From: Halocaridina rubra
Taxonomy: Eukaryota; Arthropoda; Malacostraca; Decapoda; Atyidae
Assembly (NCBI GenBank): GCA_037179515.1
Contig: JAXCGZ010021414.1
Span: forward strand, 5,001 to 49,146
Direction of reading: 5' to 3'
DNA: 44,146 bases
Below, in pieces: positions 13,903 to 24,400 of the stretch (within the stretch, counting starts at the first letter, position 1; every line of letters begins with the position of its first letter). The notes under the pieces were generated by a model. That model searched no databases and had not been told where the DNA came from. It saw nothing but the letters and a program-made list of their open reading frames with translations. The position numbers were made by a program, and so were the translations under genes.

Positions 13903-14540
13903 AGGTATACTAGTTTTCGTTACTACTTTTCCTCATTACAGTTACTTAAAATCTACAAAGGTCTTATCCATCCCTGCTTTGAATACTGCTCGCACCTCTG
14001 GGGTGCCTCTTCATATACTTATCTCCTTGATAGGGTTGAATCTAAGGCAGTCAGACTCATTATAGTATCATCCCTTTCTCTTTTCTATCACTACTACTTC
14101 CATCGCTGCTCTGATGAGTTGGCGAGTTGCATCCCTCCCCCACTGCCAAGGCCGCGTAACACTCGCCAAGCGGCCTCGTCTCACAGGCACTGTCTGTAGA
14201 TTAATAGCTTGCGAGATTAGTCGGTGCAGCGACTGCTTCTTCCCATCTACCTCCAGTCCCTGGAACTCTCTTTCCCCTTCTAGCCTCTCCAAATTCTTAT
14301 AACCTATCTCCCTTCAAAAAACGGATCTATCATCATCTCGGGGCCTAACACTGCCATATCTCTAGGTCCTCAGTACTTCGACTATTCTTTCAGCCTTTCC
14401 TTTTCCTTTTGTGTATCATTACCTCATGTCTGCCTTGTCTTTAACCTTTTACTTTTCCTTTGTCCTAATGCTATCTTCGTGCCAGGGTCTTTATTGATGA
14501 AGATAACTTTCTTGCCTGCCCCAGTGTTACACTCATAAAA
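13903..14540 (+). mobile_element. 3' end of a non-LTR retrotransposon (LINE): ORF2 C-terminus plus 3' tail, broken
   Basis: The plus-strand frame gives LQLLKIYKGLIHPCFEYCSH, then LWGASSYTYLLDRVESKAVR, then SLSLFYHYYFHRCSDELASC, the typical C-terminal region after the reverse-transcriptase domain of crustacean LINEs of the jockey/CR1-like type (clade uncertain). It breaks near 14140-14200 and continues in another frame as ISRCSDCFFPSTSSPWNSL up to a stop at about 14302. A segment seems to be missing between KAVRLI and SLSLFY. About 240 bases of 3' untranslated tail follow, ending in A-rich sequence. The tail from about 14246 closely matches the minus-strand copy at 33857-34170. It is 5'-truncated and frameshifted, so not active. 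Confidence 0.8.
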
Positions 14541-15179
14541 AAATAATACCACTACTCCCATTTGAAATATAAAGCAAGCGTAGTATTAACTCTTATATCA
14601 AAGCTCTTATTTTTCACTTTCTTTCATGATGATGTCATTGTAATCGCCTCTCTGGGAATTTTGCTCCTGAATTTTCAGTGAAGTCCACAATCGTTGATAA
14701 AGATCCCAACACCTTGAACTAAAACCTTCAAGGTCATTTTTTGTTTTTGCTAGTTATTGTTACCAACATGAAATAATATATAATTATATGGGTCTGTATG
14801 CTAAATATATGAACGTATGCATGTGTCTATGGAAATGGTATAGCAAATATAAATCACCAATAAAATGAAATACCATTAATATCTACAGGGTGCACCGCAA
14901 TACTGCATATAGGATTATTACTCTGCACACAGTATTGCTAATGTTATATCATTAAAGCTATTCAATATTTTACACAGTTATTATTGTAGTATTGCATATA
15001 AAAGAGTGATAGAAAAAAAAATTTAACAATTGATACCTCTCATAAACAATGCTAATAATCTTGAAATGACCTTCAGCACTGTATATTACGTTGCAAAATG
15101 GACGAAGCAGTGAGGTGAATGCTACACATTATTTTCAATTCTGTGGAATGCAGGAATAATAACCACCAACTACACTTAA

Positions 15180-15960
15180 TGGGTTTTGATAATAGTAACA
15201 AATGGAGGGAGAAGGTGCAAAGGATGCAACAAAGATCAGCAACCAATGATAACTAATCCCTACCAAATCGGGGGGGCCCTAGACATGTAGACAGTAAACA
15301 GTCCACCAGGGTAGAGCCAGTATCTCATAAAGAAAATCATATCACTGTATCAGCATGAGAGAATGGAAGCATGAAGTAAAGAAAACTGACAGGCACGTGG
15401 AAGATCACAGATGCCAACAAATCAACCAATTACCATCTCTTGGCAGGAAAAAAGTGCTAAACCCTTAATACACTAAAACACAGGGAAAAAAAGTATCAGA
15501 AAGAAAGAGATTGTCTGCTATTTTGGCAGTTTGTCTTGAAAAGACGAAACACGGTACTCTTACAAAATAAACTGCCTAACCTTTAAATCAAGGACCGTGC
15601 AAAATATTCTCGGAAAGAGAGGGAGCCTTTGAACGAGAAGGCACCAAGACCTGTAATATTTGAAAATCAGTAAATACCTCTTAGATGATGTAGAAAGAGA
15701 GAGGGTCAAGCAAAAAAAGGTAGTAGTTAGGCACCAGACAGACAAGCAGTCATACATCCATACAAACAGGCAAATAAGGAAACATGTGTTTAATAGATTC
15801 ACAATGCAGCACCAAAAGTGGCATAGGGATGCCAAAAGAAAAAGAGGTACAAAAATCATTTTACAAATCAAAGGAACAGAGGAACAGACTTATGAAAAGA
15901 TGTTGGCAACACATTTTAGAAGACACTATATTCTCGTGCTCTCTGAGTTTTTCTTCTTCC
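15180..15960. other. Unassigned block, composition like 12190-13900
   Basis: It has the same A/C/G-rich, T-poor plus strand as the block before the LINE tail. Open frames of 79-105 codons occur at 15560-16023 on both strands but overlap each other and show no known motif. It may be the other half of an element interrupted by the LINE, or an unrelated insertion. Confidence 0.3.
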
Positions 15961-16184
15961 ATTTCAACATCATATGACAGTGTTGACTTTGTTATACTTC
16001 AGGATAATATTTTTAATGCTTGATGTGTGGGCCTGGTGTATAACGCTCAAAAGGTTCATTTTATATTGCTGTCTGCACTCACACTTGTCAGGGTAAACAA
16101 ATGCATTACAGCCATAAATAAAAGTTGCAATGATTGTCATAATGTATAATTGCTTCTAGTGTTTGAAGCAAATAATATCATAAT

Positions 16185-16372
16185 TCGCAATGTGATTGAT
16201 GAAATTTATCATAAAATAAATTCGTTAATGTGCATTGATCAAATTTCTCTTAAAATAATGTTGTTAATGTTTCTTGATCACATTTATATCAAAATAAAGC
16301 CATGCGTGTGAATTGATCAAATGTATCTCAAATGCGTTAATGTGAATTGATCGAATTTATCTCAATGTCTTA
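16185..16372. repeat. Degenerate minisatellite, about 39-bp period
   Basis: Four to five imperfect units of the pattern GTTAATGTGNATTGATCAAATTTATCTCAAAATAA. GTTAATG starts at 16224, 16263 and 16336, and a variant unit starts near 16304. The units have diverged by substitutions and small gaps. Confidence 0.7.
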
Positions 16373-16589
16373 CTTTAATCAAACCTGTGCTAATTCTCAT
16401 AGACATGAACTGATCCTTGTAGATCACAGAAATGCTCATTCTTCAATACATCTTTTCCTTCTTTAAGAGCAAGCCAAATACAGCCTCCATTACACTTTGA
16501 ATTTATTGATTTTCTTAATAAAGTCTGTTTTTATCACTTGTGTTTCTTAGGAAGGACTAAACACTATTAGTCTTTATTTTCTTTTCCAG

Positions 16590-16725
16590 ACAATGAATTG
16601 AGGAAACTGGTCGGGGGTATTGAGTCTTGCGCAGATGGCACAATCGAATTTAATGAGTTTCTTCAGATGATGAGCAAGAAGTTGAAGGATATTGGCAATG
16701 AGGATGAATTAAAAGAGGCTTTCAA
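16590..16725 (+). CDS. Calmodulin-like gene, exon encoding EF-hand 2 and the central linker
   Basis: The exon begins after a strong acceptor (CTTTTCCAG), completes the split Asp codon from the previous exon, and ends two bases into a Lys codon before GTAAGAT. It encodes DNELRKLVGGIESCADGTIE, then FNEFLQMMSKKLKDIGNEDE and LKEAF, matching the second EF-hand and central helix of calmodulin without gaps. The loop (residues 143-154) reads ESCADGTIEFNE. Position 1 is Glu instead of Asp and position 3 is Cys instead of Asp/Asn/Ser, while Gly 6 and Glu 12 are kept. This hand is therefore probably weak or silent for calcium. The Cys at a ligand position is notable. Confidence 0.92.
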
Positions 16726-17513
16726 GTAAGATTTAGTCCAATGTCCAGTTTTAGGACTATAACTCGTGTTTTACGTGGGTCCAGCTGTTGATTACCATTA
16801 AATTAAGTGTATGGGTTATTGAAACACACCCTAACCTATCATGGGTAGAGTGACCTCACTATGCCCATTTTCATATGGTTCACCCAATTATAGCATTCAA
16901 ACAGTGGAACTCTATAAATGGAGGTGTTGTGAAGATCAACGCTGTCCAATTATATTTTTTATATATATTTTTTTTCGTGTCAGCTTCTTTATGAAGATAT
17001 CAGTCTTTGTGATTTGAATACGATTAATTTGCTTTCACATTACATGTACCAAGGATTTCGTGTCTTATAAGACATTCTTGTATTTATGCAATTAATAATA
17101 CATACATTAAACAAGTTAGATATCCTAACTTGTCATATGTTATGCACTTTGTTCATTTAGTATCATATTTGTTAATAAGAAGAGTTCTTAAGTGGTACAC
17201 GTGGTTTTTAAATATGTCTGGAACAAAATTGACAGCATTTATGTTATGAAGTTTTTTGTCAACCCCATCATGACCTAATCATTTTTGCAATTTATTAGAC
17301 CTTCAGATGTAACGGGTATAATTTCTTGGCTTTATGTATATTACTGTACATATGCTTTGGATAAACTGATTTCGGCCTTACAGATATGGTTGTGTGTACA
17401 GTTGTGAGTAACTTGCTGTACTCACTTGCACGATCGTTGTGCACATATGCTTTGAATGGATATATGTGCTTTTTGTATTTCTATGTAGGTTAATACTGAT
17501 CTTGTTTTGATAG
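16726..17513 (+). other. Intron of the calmodulin-like gene (788 bases)
   Basis: GTAAGAT donor and TTGTTTTGATAG acceptor. AT-rich, with nothing else recognised. Confidence 0.9.
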
Positions 17514-17662
17514 GGTGTTCGACAAGAAGAACTCGGGATACCTTTCCTCAACGGAATTACGGCATGTGATGACAAGCATGGGTGAGAAACTCTCTGAACA
17601 AGAAGTTGAAGATATGATCAAGGAAGCAACTCCAAACGGAGATGGAAAAGTCAATTATGAAG
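17514..17662 (+). CDS. Calmodulin-like gene, exon encoding EF-hand 3 and most of EF-hand 4
   Basis: The frame continues from the split Lys codon: [20 protein letters not shown], then [20 protein letters not shown] and [10 protein letters not shown], then the donor GTAAATC one base into the next codon. The third loop (residues 180-191, [12 protein letters not shown]) has Asp 1, Ser 5, Gly 6, Ser 9 and Glu 12 but Lys at position 3, a charge reversal at a ligand position. The fourth loop (residues 216-227) starts with Thr instead of Asp at position 1, then Pro, Asn 3, Gly, Asp 5, Gly 6, Asn 9 and Glu 12. Both C-lobe hands are thus modified. In calmodulin the C-lobe binds calcium most tightly, so this protein probably responds differently. 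Helix residues such as ELRHVMT and GEKL are kept, so the fold should be intact. Confidence 0.93.
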
Positions 17663-19087
17663 GTAAATCTAGGCTCTATCGCCATTAAAAGTAATCTGTT
17701 ATTTCCCCTACTCTAAGCTTTTAAATGAATTAGGCCTTTTTGTAGATATTAGAAATTTGACCAGACTTTCATAAGTCAGCACCAGATCAGCTTTAGTAAA
17801 TTTTATAGTAAGGCATTTGTTCGGGAAGCGGCAATGCTATGTAATTGAGGTATCTTATATGTACCATTCAGAATTTTTAAATAACTTGTGTTGTAGCCAA
17901 GCAAATATTGTGTATTGCATTATGAGATCCAAGCCCCTTAAATATTTTATATTATTATTCTTTTGATGAATCTAGATATTAAAAGCCATGTAATTCACAT
18001 TTAATTTTCAAGTTCAGAGTATATAAGTTTATGAAAAGTATATTTGGGAGGAATTCAGTGGAGATTGTTATGAAAACTTACACGACTACTGTAGTATATT
18101 TTGCTTGTTATCTTTGTTTTTATAACAGTCATGAACTTTCAGTATAATTGGCTGAAGCCATTTGCTTGCACTTTACATGACATTTTAATTATCTGTAGTA
18201 ATAGATTGCTAAGTCCTGATTAGATTCTCCATTGGACTTGACCATACCAGTGATTTTTTGAAATGTCACTGTGTCTCATCGCCTCCCTTTCTTGAGATGC
18301 TCAACATCCAAGAACAAAAAATAATCTGTATGTTCCTCATCATGCAAATTAGCGTATGAACTCTCTCATTGCTATGCCCTTATAATTTAGGCAATCTAAT
18401 GGTTATTGTCAATTTCTTAACTTTTTGAAGAATATTTATCTATTCCAATCTCTCTTATGCTGTATCTGCATCACTTTCTTGTAGCCATACCTGTATAACC
18501 GCTAGAGTCTCATCACCAGGAATTAAACGAGACATTTAACGAACACGGTTGGTCTAAAAGTCAGTTTCAAACTCGAAGTTTTAAGTTACTTGTGACTAAC
18601 TCACTCAGCTGTAAGGATTATACAGCGAACTCATACAGAGATTACTAAAGGTCTCCCATCTTAGAGAATTAGTCCTTGCTTCAAGAAAGAAACCACTTTA
18701 TTGAATTCAGTAAAGAACATAGGGCACTTTCCCGCGACAGCAGTTAGGTTAATACAATTAGGTTAATACAACATCTTTATGGAAGCTGGACTAGGGACTC
18801 AGTTCTTCATTTAGGCAGGAGAGAGCTAGCGCTTCGTTATTTCATCTGGATCGCTGCCTCATAAATGAAAAGGAAATAACGGCACTTTGCATCACTTTGA
18901 AAAAAATAAGGGCAAAAAAGGAAATCTCATACCTGGTCCACTGCTGTAACCTGAGAGTACTTGATTGCATAAAAGAGAAAGCTTAGGAAGGTCATGAGCC
19001 CTGAACCAGTGGGCACTGGCATATGAACATACTACTGAGGAAAATGAGATCACGACTTCAGCATACCACGTCGAAGGCATTAAATAC

Positions 19088-19287
19088 ATATGTTCCGGTT
19101 TTACGTCACGGACTCCCTTTTCTACCAAGGGGTAGGACGGTTGCCTCCTTGCGAAGGACTTGTTTTGGCAAATGTAATCGTTACCCTGAGTGCATGCCCT
19201 TACTAACCTCAGACCGTGACGGGGCGCGAACCCTCGACCTGACGCCTCAGAGCCGCGGACGCTACCGCTTGAGCCACGGTGACTACA
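19088..19287 (-). mobile_element. tRNA-derived SINE, copy 1, with target-site duplication
   Basis: On the minus strand the head (plus-strand 19220-19284) reads GTGGCTCAAGCGGTAGCG, a Pol III A box, then GAGGGTTCGCGCCCC, a B box. A body of about 130 bases follows and ends at TCCGTGACGTAAAACCGG. It aligns along its whole length with copy 2 at 20041-20241. The direct repeat AAGGCATTAAATAC occurs at 19074-19087 and 19288-19301, right at the element ends, as expected for LINE-mediated insertion. There is no long poly-A tail. Confidence 0.88.
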
Positions 19288-19643
19288 AAGGCATTAAATA
19301 CGTAATTGCATATATATTGTATCATTAACGCATAATTCAGTAGGAATAATAAGTAGACAACATATCATCTTAGAAAGTCAGGGGACTAGTTGCAGACCTG
19401 CAGGTGAACTTATTTGCCACAACTTAAAGTGAGAAACTGTGTCTGTATATTTCACTGCGTAGGGACCTGAACTTGGTGTCAGCGGATGCATTCACGGAGG
19501 ATTGGAATAATAAATCTGCCACCATCTATGGCTATTATATCATAGCTCTTTTATAATCTTGGTAGATACCATTTGATCCAAGGATAGTCTTAACTAAATA
19601 AGATAAGCTATTAACAGTAAACATAAAAAAAAAACTTTTCTTA

Positions 19644-19736
19644 GATGCTTACCAGTACATTCAACTTAATTTGCTTCAGAAAAGGATGCTTACCATTACA
19701 TTCAATTAAAATATGACTTAATTTGCTTCAGAAAAG
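19644..19736. repeat. Short tandem duplication (about 41 and 52 bp)
   Basis: GATGCTTACCAGTACATTCA, then CTTAATTTGCTTCAGAAAAG (19644-19684), is followed at once by a second copy (19685-19736) with 11 extra bases in the middle. Confidence 0.8.
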
Positions 19737-20040
19737 GTGCATCCGCTTTTATCTTGGATTTTTTTCCTTTCGAAAAACAATTTCCATGGCCAGAGGACTT
19801 TTATGATATATTCAAAAAGCCTGAGCATAAGAACAGTGTTTTCTATAAACGAACACGATAAATGATGCCTCATTTATCAAGAATTTCACGAGTAATTCTG
19901 CAACTTTCTTCCCTCCCCTTCATTATATATATATATATATTTTTATATATCATGAGCAGCTCATATAGGTATGACTGTACTGATATACCTGTATATAAAA
20001 ACTGAGTATATATCTTTACATATCTCATTTGTATACCTCC

Positions 20041-20241
20041 GGTATCCGGTATTTACGTCACGGACTCCCTATATCATACCATAGGGCTAGGGCGGTTGCC
20101 TTCTTGCGAAGGACTTGTTTTGGCAGATGTAATCCTTACGCTGAGTGCATGCCTTTGCTAACCTCAGAGCCGCGGCGGGGCGCGAACCCTCGACCTGACG
20201 CCTCAGAGTCGGAGTCGCTACCGACTGAGCCACGGCGACTA
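20041..20241 (-). mobile_element. tRNA-derived SINE, copy 2, with target-site duplication
   Basis: Same family, orientation and length as the copy at 19088-19287. On the minus strand the A box is GTGGCTCAGTCGGTAGCG and the B box GAGGGTTCGCGCCCC. Flanking near-direct repeats CTCATTTGTATACCTCC (20024-20040) and CTCATTTAGTTACCTCC (20242-20258) differ at about three of 17 positions, consistent with an older insertion whose duplication has mutated. Confidence 0.88.
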
Positions 20242-20540
20242 CTCATTTAGTTACCTCCATGTATGTGATAATGTATCTAGCTTTCTGAGGATCATTTTAG
20301 TAAAAAGTGGGTTAAACACCAGAAAGCTGCATCTCACACTGCGACATCCCAAAATTATAGTGATCCCATGGTTATTATGAATTATGGTTGGTTCTATAGA
20401 TCATTAGCATAGATCTGAAAATGAAATGGGAATATGCATGTACAAAATATGAAACATTAATGCCTTATGCTAATCTCATCTCCATTTTATATACGAGTAT
20501 TTCTTTCATTCAAAATTTTGTTTGTTTGTTTTTTTTACAG

Positions 20541-20572
20541 AGTTTGTCAACATTATCGCAAGAAAACATTGA
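20541..20572 (+). CDS. Calmodulin-like gene, last coding exon and stop
   Basis: After the acceptor TTTTTTACAG the exon completes the Glu codon at position 12 of the fourth EF loop, then encodes FVNIIARKH and a TGA stop at 20570-20572. The helix after EF4 matches the end of calmodulin (EEFV then two hydrophobic residues) and the protein ends one residue beyond the usual calmodulin terminus. The length and the gap-free match support this as the true end. The visible coding sequence totals 711 bases with the stop, 236 residues. Confidence 0.92.
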
Positions 20573-21402
20573 TTTATCATCTCTTAAGTCCAAGAAGGCT
20601 GTAACCTGCAAGCAAGGTCTCATCAGTCTTACTTCACATCCGATGGCATAAGAGAAGATGTAACTTTAGAACAATCTAAACAAGCAGTGGATCGATTGAT
20701 AATTAATCAAAATGAAGTTGAATTTACTTACTTAGCATTAATATGAATACAAAAATATATTCATTGCTTAATGAATATATTCAAATGATGCTGCAAAGTC
20801 ATTTGCAAATTTTATATCTGGATTAAATGAGCCCAGATATTTCTTTCCTTAAATTTCTTGACGAGAGTCACCCGTTCTAAGTAAATTCAACCTTCAAGGT
20901 TGTTACCACCTACTTGTTGCCGGCTAGACCCAGAAATTATGATGTGTAGATAAGATAAATGTGGCTTCAAGTATCGCTGATGGCAACATTTAATGTAGTA
21001 GTCTACAGAAGAGCAATGCATGTGGATTTGAAACGAGGGTCGTTTAAGCAGTAGACAGAAGGTAAAAAGTTATGGTAGTTGATTTAAGGATGTTGAGTGG
21101 TATATCTTTTCACATATTTTGATTTCAGTTAACAATTTTTCGATTTATTTTTATATTTTTGAATAAACAGTAATTAGGTAAGAATATGTTTCTTGATGAC
21201 GATGAGAGCTATTTTGAAAGAGATATATGATATTTTGGGAAGCTAATAGCAATTTAGATGGCATCTGTGGTTGAGTAGAGTCTAGAGAATAGAGCATAAC
21301 TTTAGGTGTTAGAGCTTGCATATGATCTAAAGCTCTATAGATGAAAAAAGGACATTAGGTTTTGAAATTGAAAATGTTTTATTCTGTGTTTGAATGAATA
21401 AA
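20573..21402 (+). other. Likely 3' untranslated region of the calmodulin-like gene
   Basis: No open frame continues after the stop. Candidate AATAAA polyadenylation signals lie at 21162-21167 and 21397-21402, with further ones at 24065-24078 and 31324-31329, so the real transcript end cannot be fixed from sequence alone. Confidence 0.5.
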
Positions 21403-24400
21403 CACAAAACGCTCTGCAAACACTCTCGTGAAGGAACATAATATATACATTCGCATGTGCATGCAAATGTAAAATTATGTTCATAAATGCTTGCATTTAC
21501 TGCATTTACACACATTATATTCGTTCGCAGTCGAAGTACTTAAGTACGTATTATAAAAGCTTAGTTACTTACTATATTTTGTAATTCATGCTTATTGACG
21601 GACCGTCAAAAGAACCATCATAGTTTCGTAAAATCTAAAGTCCCTATTTCTGTAAATTTCGTGTACGTAGTCCATGTGTCGAGCTTACAAATTGTTAGCG
21701 ATGTGTTACAAAATAGATAATGTCAAATGTTCAGGTTAGATCAGTCAGTAGGAATTGTAAAAGCATGTTGTCAGGCAAAAAGAGGTCATATTTGTTAATT
21801 GATTAAAGGCCAGAAAGTCTGTTTGGATTACCTATTGGGTTGAAGCCACTTTGGGATGTCTTGGATAAGGTATGTTGTTATTTTCATGAATTTCTAGGAT
21901 CCTATCTGATGTAAAAGTTGGGTGTCAAAGGTCATACTTCTAAAGAGAGAAAAATATTGTATATAGATTTGATAATTGCAAATAAGTCACTTAAAGACAA
22001 CTGAATTGCTCTATTATATGAGCTAAACTTCTCTACCATAAATATATACCCCTATATTGTATACTTGATTGAATGGTAGGCATTCAAATATAAACTTCTT
22101 TCAACAAATTCTGTAACAGTGCTTTGTATCTTTGCATGGTTCTCTCTTAGAGAAACATACTTAAAAAGAGAATGAAGAATGAATGACCTCAGAGCTTGTC
22201 CTCCAAAGCTGGTAACAGTACAGTATATCAATAGTTTTATATAGTTTATAGATGTCTAGAGTGTAATGATTTATAGACAGATTGTGCTCATGTTTCTTAG
22301 TTTGTCTATGATACCAGAGTGATCATTTCAGAGGAAGGCCATTAGCATTGCAATCATAGGAATGGTATTTATTTCCTCATTATTGTAGTATTAAAGCACC
22401 ATAGAAATTACATAAAAGTTAATAATACTCTAAAGGAAGTTGGTATTTTATATCTCATATAATCAGTTTTAGAAGCTGGCACAGAGATCATTTTCCAAGA
22501 TATATACTGTACGAAGATGTAGCTTTTGGGCTTCATTTTATGCATGAATGATAGTCATTTTCTTTTAACAGAGCAAAGTCATTTGCTCTCACTCTGATAT
22601 TTCTTAAATACAAGAGAACTTTATTTTTCTAGCATTAGAGATTTTAGCTTTATCATACATGGGTGTCCAAACCCTTCCTCCCTGCCAGAGTTCTTGACAA
22701 AGCAATGAATTTAATCAATAGTGTTTGCAGCACCGAGCAGAAAGACCAGCTTAGAGACATATGAAATAGATGGAGCTATTTCGACGTATCAGTACAGATT
22801 ATTAGAAAACCATTTGTATTTTATTTTATTATAAATAGCTTGCTGAACAACAAATTTAAATTTTACGTGATGTGTCCTTGTTTCAGGAGAGCGTTGGCAG
22901 TAAAAAAAAAAAGTATATAAGGATGTCTTTACATCTAATACTGTTTTACTTATCCAGATTCTTAGATTTTCTTTTTCTTTGCTTTTGTTTGTGTCATACC
23001 AGTGGTGTGCCATAGAAGTAGAAGTTAGCAGCATACATAGATTTGATGTTTTGCTTGCTATTTTTGAGTCTCTGCTCATATTCATTTCGTATTATTTTAT
23101 ACAAGATAAACTTATTTTATATATTTGATTATTCTTGTGCCAAAAACTAAGTGGACCATTTCATATACGATAATATATATGGTATTTTCATCTCTACTAG
23201 AAATTTCAAAAGAAAATCACATTGTGTTTTTTTTTCTGCACTCAACTCACTTTAACAAATTATGATATTTTCCTTTTATTTATTTGTATTATATTTTTTA
23301 TGGGTGGAATGAAGCATAAGTAAAACATACAGAGAAAAGAAATGCCCTTTAAATTATTCCTGAGCAAGCTTATTTTGCATCAAAAAGCTTCTAACACAGT
23401 ACACTCATCTCATTATACATGCATGACTTCCTAGTCCTTGTTCTCAATGTTCAATATCTTATCATTTTTGTCTAATTGAGAAATTCGGTATCATATTGAA
23501 ACTTTCGCATGTTATATTTATTTTGATACTGAATCACAGTTAAAAAGGGTTGTTGTTATATGTAAATACTGAATGTTCATTTTATGCGTATAAGCATAAC
23601 AATCACAAGATGATATCCTAGTTTCCAATTCTGAGAAAACAGTTTTACTTGGTACATGTTTTATGATTATAAGATCATTTTCCCTCTGAATATAAGTAAC
23701 CATTCAAATGCTTACGTCTTTCATGGTAGTTTTACTAATACTACTTATGCATTAATAGCATCTTTTTCTTATTATTATTATCAGAAATTTAACAATTTTC
23801 ATTTTTGTCTTTGGTTCTTAGTGAGTAGTACAAGGGACTGGGCTGCATCAAAGAGTAAAAAGACTAATATAATCAAAATTTTACTGTTTGGAATGTTGTG
23901 GTCGAGTTTATTAATTGTCTACACACATATGCACTTTCTCTCACCTTAATCTCCATTATGCAATGCAATACCTATTATGAGTCCAATAATGAAAAACCTG
24001 TGGTGCTAATTTTTTTGCTGTAAATGTTCACATTTAATTACATATAATTTATAATGAGGCATGAAATAAACCAATAAAATGTACGGGATAAATTCTTCAG
24101 TGTTCGATCCACTAAATGTCATCAAAGATCATAGATGGGTATGTTCTCGTTCCCTTTCTTATTATGCAAATTAAACACCATTTAGTTTTCTTTACGAAGT
24201 TGCATTTTTGCTTATTATTGTTGATCAATTTAGAAATTTTCTCTATTAGGAGTTAATAAATTTATTCACGGTCAGTTCTACTGACTATAATTATTATATG
24301 TATCAGATTGTACTGAATATCTAGATTATGCATTTCTCCAGCATTATTTTGGCTCCTTATTACAGTTTAGAATATTAGTGCCCGGTTTTATTGAACTCTG

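Larger units (their letters stand above)
11972..16589 (+). other. Intron of the calmodulin-like gene (4,618 bases)
   Basis: The donor is GTAAGAG and the acceptor TTTTCTTTTCCAG. It contains a compositionally odd block split by a LINE tail, and a minisatellite, listed separately. The remainder (about 14545-15100 and 15980-16180) is AT-rich with nothing else recognised. Confidence 0.85.
17663..20540 (+). other. Intron of the calmodulin-like gene (2,878 bases)
   Basis: The donor is GTAAATC; the acceptor is a long T-run ending in ACAG. It contains two copies of one tRNA-derived SINE and a short tandem duplication, listed separately; otherwise no signal was seen. Confidence 0.9.
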
